NCBI RefSeq assembly: GCF_002277815.1
Contig: NZ_NKJI01000002.1
Span: 124,001 to 188,000, forward strand
DNA: 64,000 bases
Reading direction: 5' to 3'
Source of the DNA: Pseudomonas sp. ERMR1:02
GTDB lineage: Bacteria; Pseudomonadota; Gammaproteobacteria; Pseudomonadales; Pseudomonadaceae
Part shown: positions 46,901 through 57,146 of the stretch, in pieces
Position numbering within the stretch: position 1 is the first letter of the stretch
Layout: every line of letters starts with the position of its first letter
Translations under genes and position numbers: made by a program
The notes under the pieces: model-generated
Told to the model about the DNA's origin: nothing
Seen by the model: the letters and a program-made list of their open reading frames with translations, nothing else
The model's database searches: none

Positions 46901-48895
46901 TCGGTGGCTTCCTGGCTGGCCTGGCCGCCGACACCGGTACTCAGAGAATAGCGATAGCTGCGGGTCGCCTCGTACTGGGTGTTAGGCGCGACTTTTTCGC
47001 TGGTCACCCGCAGCAAAGCATCGTAGGTAGTACGAATTTCCACGTCGTTGTCGTCGCGGGCCAGCAGGGTTTCGCCGTGCAGCAGCGAGTGTTCCTCGAT
47101 CACCACCTTTTGCGTGTGCGTGCCGTTGACCCCGTGATCGTAGCCGGTCAGGGTTTGGGTGGTTTGCAGGACGGTTTCACCGGTATAGGTGCCGATGAGC
47201 GTTTTATAAGCGTAATCGGTGGTGGTGGTCAGGCTATTGAGGGTGATGGCCTGTTGTTGACGTCGACCGTGCAACAGCGGATTGGTCGGGACGTTGAAGG
47301 TGGCATAGGCGCTGAGTTGCAGTTGTCTTTCCTGCGTGCCGTTGACCTCGTACAGGGTCTCGTCGGTCAGCACCAGCCAGTCGCTGCTGGCGTCTTGAGG
47401 CGTGCCCTTGAGTGGCGGCATCAAGGCAAAGCGATTACGTGTGCGCAGCACCGGAGCACCGGCTTCGCGGCCGGGGGCGGGGGTCACGGTTTTCTGCCGC
47501 AGGTTGCGCACAAACCCTTGCGGGTCGGCCGGGCATTCGCCGGGGTGCCGAGTAGCGGGAAATACTCGAACTGCTCCTTGATGCCATTGGCCTGGACCTG
47601 CTCGGTCAGGTTGCCATGGGTATCGTGGCTGGTGAGCACCGTTTGTGAGCGTGGCGGTGTCGAGTTGTCGACCAGGCTCCAGCGGGTTTCAACGCTGCGC
47701 GGCAACTGGCATTGGGGAGGCTGGCTGGAGAATGATTTGTCGAGGTCGTCATCGGCGTAGTAGTGCGTGAGGACCTGCTGCACGTTATTGCCCTGGGTGG
47801 TTTTTTCTTCGCTGATCAGGTGGAAGCGATTGAAGGTGCGTTCGATAAAACGAACCTCCGCGCCAGCAACGAAATGCCGTTCGGTGGTGCCGTACTGGTA
47901 GCGAGAAGTGACCTGGTAGAGGTTGTCTAACCCATCATCATTCCAACTGATGGGTGAGTTATTGCCCAGAAGTTGTTATTGCCCGGCAAGTCGCGGGTGT
48001 TGTAATCGTAGTGCACCTCCAGCGCGGGCTGGCCGAAGCCCGGATTGCTGATGTGCTTCCAGACCCTGGGCAGCGATGGGCGAGCGTTGCCCGGATAATC
48101 ATGACCAACGCCGGAATACTCAATGGTTTCGTGGCCGCCCATCGGGGTCCAGGCCTCGGTGATGCACAGCAGGCCGTTGACGGTCTGATAGGTGAACTGC
48201 CACTTATCCTTGTCATCGGTGGGCAAAATCACTTCGAAGACTTCATCGCCCGATCCGCTGTTGCGTAGTTTCATCTCGAAGCGCGCCAAGGCGCCGCCCG
48301 GCGTGCCGTCAGGGCGCAGCAGGATCTCGACAGCTTGAGCGGGCCGATTGATTTCCAGCAACGTGACGCCCTGGCCATCAGTTACGGTGTGCAGCCGGCG
48401 CTGACCGTTATTGAACGGCAGATAGGTGAAGCTGACCTTGAAGCCTTCGGCGCTGTAGAGGGTTTCCGGCAACGCCAGGTTGCCTTCGAGCCGCAGCATC
48501 TCGATGACGCCCGAGCTATGCACCACCCGATAGAGGGTCGGTTCATCCTGGTACAGGTGAAAGCTCTGGATTTTTTGCTCGGCCATCTCCAGGCGATTGC
48601 CGATGCTGGAAACACCGGTGATCTTGAAAGATTCACCGCTGGCCAGCGCGATGACTTGTTTGTCGGTGTCGAATTGCGACTGCGGCAACTCCCAGCCCCG
48701 GCCAAAACCCAGATCGTCTTGATTGAGAGGGTTGAATCTCAGACTCAGGGGGACAACCGGGCCGCTGAGGCCATTGGCCTTGATCTGGGGCATTGACAGG
48801 TTGACGGTGTATTGCCCGGTGCGCGGGTCAACACCGGCCTGCATGAAACTAAGAAAGTTGAAAGCATTGGAGTGCACGGCGGTAGAGGCGGCCAT
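43903..48895 (-). CDS. RHS repeat toxin-like protein A, two 1-nt frameshifts
   Basis: It starts at 48895 (MAASTAVHSNAFNFLSF), with no signal peptide. The frame breaks at 47970 (TT instead of TTT) and 47542 (four Cs instead of five); paralog RHS-B has the longer run at both. The restored length is about 1,664 residues. An N-terminal SpvB/TcaC-like region is followed by many YD repeats (FDALKRKTAYVYDAFGRML) and the RHS core end GRGYRAYNPDLMRFQSPD...DPTGH. The tip of about 260 residues has a hydrophobic stretch, then five Arg-Arg-x-Ser motifs. RHS proteins cage a C-terminal toxin; this tip matches no toxin I know. Confidence 0.87.
46425..48895 (-). repeat. inverted repeat arm A (RHS N-terminal/core half)
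   Basis: Near-identical in inverted orientation to 57576-60055. Long stretches match base for base, for example around the HTHTQKVVIEEHSLLHGE and QVLTHYYADDDLDKS segments. Divergence begins at the YVYDAFGRML region. Confidence 0.85.
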
Positions 48896-48973
48896 GGAAG
48901 TACACCTTTTAATTACGTGAATTATTTATAACTACGGCGAATCGTTCGGCGACGGACAGGAGATCAAGTCGGA

Positions 48974-49486
48974 CTAGTCATACTTTATTTTGATACAAGT
49001 AAGCTCACGATTTACGTTGTTGGGATCGCTTACCCATCTGGATTTGACCAATACGCCGGGAAGGATGGGAGTTCCGACATGGCCATCAGTTATCTCATCG
49101 AGCGCAATGTCAGCGTTACTTGGCATGTTTTTTATAGTTCGCAGTACAAACTTGAAATTGTCGGGGTTGTCATCGCAGCCAATACCATGGCCCCACTTGT
49201 CCAGTTCGCTACTCAGTTCTACGCTGACCGCTGAGCGAACCTGATTAAATCTGACGTAGCGAATTTTATGCCCTTTGCAGGGTTGCTCGGGAGTGCCTGT
49301 GTCTCCATAGTGAATTTCATGCATGAGGCCGTCTTTTATATGAATTGTGCACTGTCCTGCGTTTTGATCGTAGACAAAGGTAAGGGAACCATCTGCATTG
49401 ATTGAATCTTCCGCGAGTAGGCTGGATGTATGACTAACCAACACTGCCAGTAGAAGTATGAGGAAGCGGCATGGTGGTGTTTTCAT
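48974..49486 (-). CDS. small secreted cysteine-containing protein, paralog 1
   Basis: The 170-residue protein has a signal peptide (MKTPPCRFLILLLAVLVSH, cleavage near LLAED). The mature domain has cysteines in GQCTIHIKDG, EQPCKGHK, GIGCDDNP and LTCIKIKYD, suggesting two disulfides. It is related to the next upstream gene. It ends 78 bp before the RHS-A start on the same strand. Possible roles include accessory or protective periplasmic factor for the RHS product, which is speculation. No known domain. Confidence 0.65.
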   Translation of the reverse strand: MKTPPCRFLILLLAVLVSHTSSLLAEDSINADGSLTFVYDQNAGQCTIHIKDGLMHEIHYGDTGTPEQPCKGHKIRYVRFNQVRSAVSVELSSELDKWGHGIGCDDNPDNFKFVLRTIKNMPSNADIALDEITDGHVGTPILPGVLVKSRWVSDPNNVNRELTCIKIKYD

Positions 49487-49588
49487 AATGAGCTCTTGAA
49501 TAGGGAGTGAAGAGGCGATCTATTGTCAGAAATGAACGCAAGTAATAGCGTTATAACCCAATCAACGGATTGACCTGTATGCACGGCT

Positions 49589-50073
49589 TTAATCAAATCG
49601 AATCTCGAGGCATCTGATTTGAAAGTATCCGGTTGAGTTGTTGTTGTAGATGTTTTGTAATATAAGTCCTGGAGCAACGACAGTGCCCGGGCTGGTTTCT
49701 ATGACTTGGGTCATCGCTATTTCATCGGTTGAAAGGTTGTTTTTTACGACTCTTAGCGTGGCCTTGTATCCGTTATAATTCCTGCAGCCTACTGGGGCAA
49801 AGACTGCCCTTTATTTGAACTCATGGTCAGTGTGACGGCCGATCGAACATTGACCAATTTGAAGCTGCTCTGCGAAGATGGCTCGACCTTACATCCCTTA
49901 TCACCGTCAAAAATATCATATTTTCCTTCTTCTATTCTGATGCTGCATTTGCGCGATCCGTCGCTGTATAAATCTATATATCCTGGCTCTGGGTCTGCTG
50001 CTGAAGTCGTTTGCAGAAATCCACACGCTAATGCGAAAAAGGCTGCATATCGCAGGTTTATCTTGTTTGTCAT
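49589..50073 (-). CDS. small secreted cysteine-containing protein, paralog 2, 1-nt frameshift
   Basis: It begins MTNKINLRYAAFFALACGF with a signal peptide cleaved near TTSAAD. At the run complementary to 49807-49809, adding one G changes the premature end KGQSLPQ into KGAVFAPVGCRNYNGYKATL and opens a frame to a stop at 49589, about 161 residues. The restored C-terminus IRCLEIRFD matches LTCIKIKYD of the neighbouring paralog, which validates the repair. It is first gene of the leftward train that ends in RHS-A. Confidence 0.65.
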
Positions 50074-50263
50074 GTCGGCCTCTCAAAAACAAAGATTTAA
50101 TTAAGCTTTTTTACCTGAAGGCAACCATAACCCTTTTCGAATCTTGACAACCTATCAGTTCTGCTAGGTAGGCAAGCTCGTTAATCGAGCGTAAAACACT
50201 TCCATCAGTAAATTAACGGCAGTGCATTACACCTCTGCCTAGCACTAACGATGGAGTCTGGAT
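50074..50263. promoter_or_regulatory. shared divergent promoter region
   Basis: The 190-bp AT-rich gap separates the leftward RHS-A train and the rightward RHS-B train. It contains the related GTTAATCGAGC and AAATTAACGG blocks around 50180-50218. No regulator gene is adjacent. Confidence 0.4.
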
Positions 50264-52077
50264 ATGACCGCAGATGCTTTTCCAGCACCGAAAGTCCCGT
50301 TGAACGCCGATAACGAGTTGGATCTTGAGAAACTGGGCTCTGCTGATTTGATTACCCATGTCTGGTTTCCCGGCATTGAAACGGCCAAAGGTGGTTTCAT
50401 TTATCCAAACTGGCGAGGTTGTACGGCACAAGGTGATGCCGGCGATAACGCGAACAATGCCTGGCCTATTAACGAAACCCTGGTACCTGAGGGGTTGCCG
50501 ATCACGTTTCCCAACGCGCTGCTTGTTAGTCTTAAGCTGGGGTTCGTATTTTTTCTTATTCGGTCAAGAAGCCCGGCGAACCTGCAGCAGGTCCGGAATC
50601 AAAACGGTTGTTTTTTTATGTCGGTGTACGCCGGTCGCTGACGTCACACTTGCCCGTACCACAAATCCAGCAATCCCATAATTCGGAGCTGGATCCTGAC
50701 AGAAACGCGATCCCTGACGTGGGCGTTACGGTTTCAGCGCCACCTTATGCCGCCATGGCAAAGGGCGACAAAGTCACACTTCAGTGGCGCGGATTCGACG
50801 ATGGTGGCAGGCCCAGACCCTTGAATCCCATCCGGGAGGTACAAGAAGCGGATGTTGGCAAACCACTGACATGGCTCGTTGGCCGAAACGAAGTCTTGCT
50901 GATCGAAGACGGTCGGGTCGATTTGACCTACCTCATCAAATACGCAGGGGGCGGCGAGGATAGCGTTTCGGCACAGCAAACCCTGCGTATCGTTGCTCCG
51001 AGCCTGCCGCGACTGCCTGCACCGACCATTGATGACCACGGCGGCGGGGCGCTGGATCCTGAACATTTTCGCGGTGGGGCAACGCTGAGATTTGCGTTGC
51101 ATCCCGACGCTCGGGTCGGTGACATGCTGATGCTGTACACCACTGTCAGCAGTGGCACACCCATGTTTGACGCAATTCAACTCGATCCGTCGTCGCTCGA
51201 TAGCGGTTCGCTGACGTTGCGCCTGAATTATTCCTGGTTGGTTGCCAATAACGGAAAGAGTGCGGAACTGATCTATCAATTCGCACGTGCAGGCACTGTC
51301 TTGTCCGGTGAGCCACTGAGATTGCTGGTACGCAAACCCTTGGTACTGCCACAAGCGGTCATCAGCGATATGTCCGCGGAACCAGGTGATGAGCCGAACG
51401 AAGGCACAATGGATGCAGGGGACACCACCACCGGCAGCCAATCCCGAGTGCCCAATGAGGCGGTTGTCGGTGACTCCGACAAAATCAGCTTGCACTGGGG
51501 CGAACCGGGCACCCCCGGCAGTAGCGAGATCACGGTGCCAGTCGGTGGTGACTGGCGCGCTTTCCATATTCCGAAGAACGCCATTGCCATGAACATGGGG
51601 GCGGGCGTCGATACACGTGACCGACTCAAGGTGTTCTACCGGGTTGTGCCTATCGATGAACCGCCTGAAAACTATCAGGACTCCAAACCCTTTTTCCTGA
51701 AAATCGTGCCTTTTCCTCAGAGTCGCTTTCCGACAATTCAATGCATGCAGGCGCAAGGCACTGGCGGTGTTCTTTCACTTGCCTCGGTCACGGACCCAAA
51801 AGGGACCGAGTTCAGGTTAGGCAGATGGGCCTACATAGCTGAAGAGCAAATTTTGAACATCAAAGTTTTCGGCAAGGAAGATTATTTGCTCAAGGATCAT
51901 CGCGTGACTAAAGCCGAAGCAGAAGCACCGCACGTATCGTCGTGGCTGCTCAAGAGCTATCTGCAAACGCAAGTTGGAGTAGGTAATAAGTTGAAGGTGA
52001 CGGTCACTGTCAGTTTCGATGAAGGACGAACGCATATTGCCTTTGCGAACTCTCCGGAGGTGACGCTGAGTGCGTGA
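50264..52077 (+). CDS. Ig-like multi-domain protein of unknown function (P3), 1-nt frameshift
   Basis: It starts MTADAFPAPKVPLNADNELD, coherent to about 50539. A fifth G in the GGGG run (50539-50542) turns LKLGFVFFL into LKLGVRIFSYSVKKPGEP and joins the long frame to 52077. The restored protein has about 604 residues, no signal peptide, and repeated beta-sandwich units (DKVTLQWRGFDDGG, DKISLHWGEPG). Its C-terminal domain is homologous to that of P2 and its units resemble P1. First gene of the rightward train. Function unknown. Confidence 0.72.
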
Positions 52078-52166
52078 GTTGTTTGATTGATCTGGTAATT
52101 GTGTCGTTGTGCGATTGATCGGCCGGGCAGTTGGATTAAAATATTTCTAATGAAAGGAGTTGCATC

Positions 52167-53228
52167 ATGGCAAACTCGAAAAAAGAGATACTTGAATGGT
52201 TGGCCCTTAAGCGAAGGACGGCAGGTTGGGGGGCGGTAGTCTCTTATCCTCAAAGCAAGTGTAATGCTTTGTTGTTGGATGACTACATTGCGAAATTCAC
52301 AACGTCTGATTACCTGCCACCGATTAACGAGGTAGTACGCACGGGCGACACCAGCTGGGAAAGTCTCATGGACTGGATCACCGATAGGCCTCGACTGTCA
52401 TTTGAAGATAGTTCCACAAGGCCCGGTGGCGAAGTCAATATGACAATGGCGGTAGTGGGCGGAATCCAAGTCTCAATCGACAATACGAGCGGCCACAAGC
52501 GCGTGAATGCCTTGAAGTATCTAGATCCCCTCAATCATCCGAAGTTTATTGCGAAAAACGTCGCGCTTTCAAAAACAGTTGGTCTAGTAGGCCAGCACAC
52601 CGGGGAAGTTGTTCTAGATTTAGGCGGCGAGGAAGCCAAAGCAGCATCGTGGCAACTAACATTTGCCAATACGGAGCACGAGTGCAAAATCGGTGGTGCG
52701 TTCTTCAAACAATATTACAGAGAAGCCGACAAAGAAAAAAGGCTGTATCATCTTGGGAAAATTGCCTATATCGACAAACAATACCTTAAGCCAAAATCGT
52801 TCAAGTTGCGGACTATTACCGCGAATGGGGTAGCATCGCCAACAGCTAACGATTCCGGAAATGGGGCGGTGCAGCTGTTTGTTTGCATGGACGGTGACGA
52901 AGAGGGTGGAACTCCGCCAAGCGACGATTGGAACTCCCTTATTGCGGATAAGGAGGGCGCTGATACGGAGGATGTTACGGTGTTGCTGGACCACTCGCTG
53001 GTCATCAAAAATGTTATTATGCAAAATATAATCAAAGCATTTCGAACGGGCATGCATGAGTTAAAGCAAACAGTAGATCCTGTTACTGGATTTATCGCTG
53101 TTGATGCATTGCCCGGTAAAGGGGCAATGTCTATACATCAAATTCGGGGTGAAACGGAAAACTATCGTTATATGTTGACCGGGATTGAGATTACTTTGTT
53201 GTTAGTGATGATACTCGCCTTGCTATGA
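52167..53228 (+). CDS. N-terminal part of a large modular protein of unknown function (M1)
   Basis: The start MANSKKEILEWLALKRR follows AAGGAG. The frame gives 353 residues, ending in an implausible hydrophobic tail (TLLLVMILALL). One T added at about 53191 gives TFVVSDDTRLAMSHPSEGG instead. Residues 30-110 align with the start of the 839-residue protein M2: YLPPINEV versus YMPPINGR, and RPRLSFEDSS versus PPVLSFETAS. Residues 185-300 align with M2's next module. I infer this is the front of one gene continuing at 53257-54534, broken by about three single-base losses. No signal peptide. Confidence 0.65.
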   Translation: MANSKKEILEWLALKRRTAGWGAVVSYPQSKCNALLLDDYIAKFTTSDYLPPINEVVRTGDTSWESLMDWITDRPRLSFEDSSTRPGGEVNMTMAVVGGIQVSIDNTSGHKRVNALKYLDPLNHPKFIAKNVALSKTVGLVGQHTGEVVLDLGGEEAKAASWQLTFANTEHECKIGGAFFKQYYREADKEKRLYHLGKIAYIDKQYLKPKSFKLRTITANGVASPTANDSGNGAVQLFVCMDGDEEGGTPPSDDWNSLIADKEGADTEDVTVLLDHSLVIKNVIMQNIIKAFRTGMHELKQTVDPVTGFIAVDALPGKGAMSIHQIRGETENYRYMLTGIEITLLLVMILALL

Positions 53229-53256
53229 GTCACCCTTCAGAAGGTGGATAAAGATA

Positions 53257-54534
53257 GTGGTTGGAGGGAAGCGCAACGATAGTAAGTTCTCCATGGCCAC
53301 AGTGATAGATAAAAGGACTGAGAAACAGTCTTTTGGAACTGTCGAAGCGCGCTTTTCCGTAAAAGGGAATTACGTTGCTGGAGTTGATCCGGCTTCTAAA
53401 AACTTGATTATCCATTCGACAGGGTTCGAAGTTGAATCCATGTTCTTTGCTTATGATGTGCCAGTGGAGGTTGATCGGGCCCTTGTAGACTCCAGCGGGC
53501 ACGCTATAGCGGAATTGAAGAAGGGAGTTTCTTTATCGGTTAATCAGCTGTTCAATAATATTCATGAAATTAACCTGCTGTTTTTGCACAGCATTTTATT
53601 CATCGACGGAGGCGTTGTTAAAGCAACGACAGCACACTTTCCAGGTGACATTGCTGTGTTCGGGAAAATCTGTGCCCCTTTAACCATTGAACCGAAGGAG
53701 TGCCTGATGGGCCACAGCGCCACTTACCAGTTCGAGGTTTCTAAAGACTTCACTGGAAAAGTGGAATGGGGCGTAACAGCCATCCAAGGCAGCACTGGCG
53801 GAATCGGGCGCATCAATAAGGAAACTGGCCTGTATACAGCGCCCTCCGACGGCGAAATACATGGCACCTTCACCCGAGTCCGGATAACGGCCACGGACCC
53901 TGCATCCAATTACCGCAGTTCAGGCCTGGTGACTATTGTCCGCCGAGACATCACCGCCAATCCGGTGGTGCAGGTTACCTCTGCCACTGGCGACGAGCCC
54001 CCTCAAACTCGAACGCTGTCCGCCAATACCCTGGGTCAAGGCGTCCTGGAATGGAAGGTTGTGCGCGGGACGGGAACAATCCCGCTCAAAGGCGGGCCCG
54101 ATGGTAAAAATATTTATACTCCGGGACCGAAAGACAACAACATTGACGGCACATTTACGATTGATCGCATTGAAGTCAAGAATCTCGCCACCGGCAAAAT
54201 CCAAAATGCCCATGTCTTAGTCAACCATTTCGCATCTGAGTTGACAGTCACCATGGATATGCCTAATTCGTCGCTCCCCAACGGCAAGGCAAAGTTCAAG
54301 GCCGTGGATAACCGTGATAAAGAAGTGACTGCCATATGGAAAGTTGAAGAAGGAAATGGAGCTATTGATAGCGACGGTAATTTTACAGTCGATCCGGCCG
54401 GACCAGACCGGTATGCACTGATCACCGCACGTACAGTAGACAGTGGTGGTTACACTGACAAAGACGGCTGGATTATTGCACCGGTACCGCTCGTTGAACT
54501 GCCCGACAGGCCGATTGACACTTATTCAGATTAA
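53257..54534 (+). CDS. C-terminal part of the large modular protein M1 (Ig-like repeats)
   Basis: This frame lacks a convincing start: GTG 53257 and ATG 53293 have no well-placed ribosome site. Its first 150 residues align with the middle of M2, with LTIEPKECLMGHSATYQF matching MTIEPAMHSLQAGSKPFQY. Ig/Big-like repeats follow with the recurring GLYTAP / IYTPGP motif and VEWGV / LEWKV strands. In M2 the equivalent segments are continuous, so 52167-54534 is probably one gene of about 785 residues. Function unknown. Confidence 0.62.
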   Translation: MVGGKRNDSKFSMATVIDKRTEKQSFGTVEARFSVKGNYVAGVDPASKNLIIHSTGFEVESMFFAYDVPVEVDRALVDSSGHAIAELKKGVSLSVNQLFNNIHEINLLFLHSILFIDGGVVKATTAHFPGDIAVFGKICAPLTIEPKECLMGHSATYQFEVSKDFTGKVEWGVTAIQGSTGGIGRINKETGLYTAPSDGEIHGTFTRVRITATDPASNYRSSGLVTIVRRDITANPVVQVTSATGDEPPQTRTLSANTLGQGVLEWKVVRGTGTIPLKGGPDGKNIYTPGPKDNNIDGTFTIDRIEVKNLATGKIQNAHVLVNHFASELTVTMDMPNSSLPNGKAKFKAVDNRDKEVTAIWKVEEGNGAIDSDGNFTVDPAGPDRYALITARTVDSGGYTDKDGWIIAPVPLVELPDRPIDTYSD

Positions 54535-54597
54535 CTGGGAACTGGATGATTAACGTTCAATACGCTACCTCTAATACGCTGCTTTTGGAGAATCATC

Positions 54598-57117
54598 ATG
54601 GCTGGCAACTCGCGCGCCTATATTTTAAATGAAATGAAGAAGGGGGCGATTCTTAATGATTGGGCCGCCATCTCAATAATGAATCGCACTCGCCTTAACA
54701 GGATATTATTTCAACAGTGGGTAGCCAATAATGACGGCTCCAGATATATGCCGCCCATTAACGGTCGGGCTTACACTACCGAGCAAAAAACAGAGTATGT
54801 TGATCTGCAGGATATCGTTTTAGGCCCACCAGTATTGTCATTCGAAACAGCGAGTTTCACTGACTCAGTCGCGACACTTACGCTCCCCATTATTTCGGGT
54901 ACATGTACGGCTTTCGCTATCGCGAGTGCGCTAACATCGGTTTTGTACAACTATACCATCCGTGAGGAGCACGGTTTTACGGTGACGGTCAAGGTTGATC
55001 TTGCAGTAATGACCGGTGAAGTCGATAACCTCGGACGAGTTTTTTTTGATTTGAGTCGGGGTACGAATATCGAATGTAACCTGGCCGGAGCGAAACCAGC
55101 TCGCGTGGCACTTGGTAACTACTTCCAGCAACGTTTCGATGAACTGCCACCTCATCGGCGCGTGTTCGTATTGGGGATGTTTAATCGCAACGGCAACAAT
55201 CCGATGACACCCAAGCGATTCGAAGTCAGGACCCAGGCGGCCCCCGGTGGGAATGATGTGATGTCTTCCACTTATCGTGACGGGGCGGTCGTGATTTTTA
55301 TCCAGGTCCGAGCCAGTGAGTTTGGCGGTGGTATGCCTGCCTCCATTATTTATCTGCTTCCGGATGATCAGGGCCCCCAGGGTGACAAATATTCGGCAGC
55401 ATTGTTTATTTCTGAAAAGTACGCAGACGCAACGGATGATCAACTCGCACTAATGCAAAGTTTGTTGTTTCCGGAAGACCGGAGCGTTTTTCAAGAGTTG
55501 GATCGGGATAAACCTCTCGAACTGGCGATTTTTGGCAATATCGATCCGTCCCGTACGGCGATGACTATCGAGCCTGCGATGCATAGCCTGCAAGCCGGCA
55601 GCAAACCCTTTCAGTATCGGGCCCTCCGGGACGGGAAGGCAGTCAGTGCGTCCTGGAGCGTTCGCAGCCTCAATACCCATGAGTCTGTGGGTGAAATAGG
55701 ACCGGCCACAGGGTTGTATACGCCAGTGGCCAGTGATCAGGCGGGCAAAGAGACGGTACGTAATGTGGTAACAGCTACATACACCGACCCCTCGACTGGC
55801 GTTATTCACAATGTCAGTGCTTCACTGCTGGTGACAGCAGAGCCTATGGCCATTTCCCCTTCGGTCGTGCCGTGTCTGTTGCGCGGTGGGCAGCAGCCGA
55901 TTACTTTCGTTGCATCGACGTTGGGCAACGCTGAGTTGTCATGGAGCCCGCCGTTACACGGCTCGTTGGTCGCCAATGGCAGCACTGCTATCTATACGCC
56001 ACCCGAAAAACCATTGGCGCAGGATGTAGTGGTGCAAATAATTGAAGCCAAGAACACTACGACGGGTGAAAGTGTCAACGCCTCAGTCGTGCTGCTCAAG
56101 TTCGTCCAGGATTTCAATATCACTCCAGGATTTACGCAAGGCCTCAATCGCTCGGCAACCGTTCAGTTGAAAGAGCACGATAGAAAACCGGAACTCAAGC
56201 GTCGCTGGAGTGTTCTGGGTGAAGGGACCGTGTCGCCAAGTGGGCTCTATACGGGGCCATCAGTGTTCCGTGATCCTAATGCGGTTGTCGTATGTGAACT
56301 GCTGGATTCGAATGGGGAAGTTGACTCCTACGGCTATAGCATTGTGCAACTAACTAAAGCTATTACCGAACCTACCTGGAAGAACCTGAGCAAATTCAAC
56401 ATCAGTAAAGTGGTCGGTAAGGCATACGCCAACGGCATGCAACAGCAGGTGGTCAGGATTGAAGTCGAGACTGCCGCAGTGAATGGAAAGGTTCACCCCT
56501 TGACCGGCGATGAGGAAGCCACCTTGAGATTGGTCGATAGGGCAGATCGAGGCGAAATTCCCTTTATCAACAAAGGGCAGGACGGTATTGAATTCGGCAG
56601 TAAAACGCGTTGGGCGACTAATTGGCAGCAGAATCGATTCAGGGTCACGGCGCAGACTCAGGTCATTGCACCCGAGCAGTCCTCACCTGGCAACGATCTG
56701 CTCGTGACAGACAAGTTGATCTATGTGCATTGCAGGGGGGCGAACCCTACCGATACACCGTCCATCGCGCGTTATGTCGCAAGTTTTATCGGGGACGGTG
56801 ACAAAGGCCAGTTTTATTCAGACAAGCATCCGGGCGAGAACAACACGGAAGATCAAGGCTTGATAACGCTGACACCCGTGGCAATTCCGGTCAAGGTGAG
56901 GGGCGACTATATCTTCAGTGGCAAGCGTGTTGCAGGCGGTGGAGCGGGCGGAGAGGGCAGGCCGACGGGACCGGGATGGCCACCGCTGCCAGAGGGAGAG
57001 GATGATTTTGAATATTTTCTAGATACCATTTGTTATTGGCTGGTGCGCTATGAGCGGGAAAAGGTACCCCGTTGTTGTTTACTCGATGCGATTTTGAAGA
57101 TCATCAATCTATTTTGA
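54598..57117 (+). CDS. large modular protein of unknown function with Ig-like repeats (M2)
   Basis: The intact 839-residue protein starts MAGNSRAYILNEMKKGAIL, without a signal peptide. Modules: a helical start with NRILFQQWVANNDGSRYMPPING (about 40); a beta-rich region similar to M1; a linker IEPAMHSLQAG; at least three Ig-like repeats marked by GLYTPV, AIYTPPEK and GLYTGP; and a C-terminus with a Gly/Pro-rich spacer (GGGAGGEGRPTGPGWPPLP). The end CYWLVRYEREKVPRCCLL is cysteine-bearing. It is adjacent to and paralogous with M1, which suggests tandem duplication. Function unknown. Confidence 0.75.
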   Translation: MAGNSRAYILNEMKKGAILNDWAAISIMNRTRLNRILFQQWVANNDGSRYMPPINGRAYTTEQKTEYVDLQDIVLGPPVLSFETASFTDSVATLTLPIISGTCTAFAIASALTSVLYNYTIREEHGFTVTVKVDLAVMTGEVDNLGRVFFDLSRGTNIECNLAGAKPARVALGNYFQQRFDELPPHRRVFVLGMFNRNGNNPMTPKRFEVRTQAAPGGNDVMSSTYRDGAVVIFIQVRASEFGGGMPASIIYLLPDDQGPQGDKYSAALFISEKYADATDDQLALMQSLLFPEDRSVFQELDRDKPLELAIFGNIDPSRTAMTIEPAMHSLQAGSKPFQYRALRDGKAVSASWSVRSLNTHESVGEIGPATGLYTPVASDQAGKETVRNVVTATYTDPSTGVIHNVSASLLVTAEPMAISPSVVPCLLRGGQQPITFVASTLGNAELSWSPPLHGSLVANGSTAIYTPPEKPLAQDVVVQIIEAKNTTTGESVNASVVLLKFVQDFNITPGFTQGLNRSATVQLKEHDRKPELKRRWSVLGEGTVSPSGLYTGPSVFRDPNAVVVCELLDSNGEVDSYGYSIVQLTKAITEPTWKNLSKFNISKVVGKAYANGMQQQVVRIEVETAAVNGKVHPLTGDEEATLRLVDRADRGEIPFINKGQDGIEFGSKTRWATNWQQNRFRVTAQTQVIAPEQSSPGNDLLVTDKLIYVHCRGANPTDTPSIARYVASFIGDGDKGQFYSDKHPGENNTEDQGLITLTPVAIPVKVRGDYIFSGKRVAGGGAGGEGRPTGPGWPPLPEGEDDFEYFLDTICYWLVRYEREKVPRCCLLDAILKIINLF

Positions 57118-57146
57118 AGTGGGAAAGTACTTACGACAACGAGACT

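Noticed and set aside
46429..47760. 443-codon plus-strand ORF
   Set aside because: Antisense to the RHS-A core; an equivalent antisense frame appears opposite RHS-B, as expected for the repeat.
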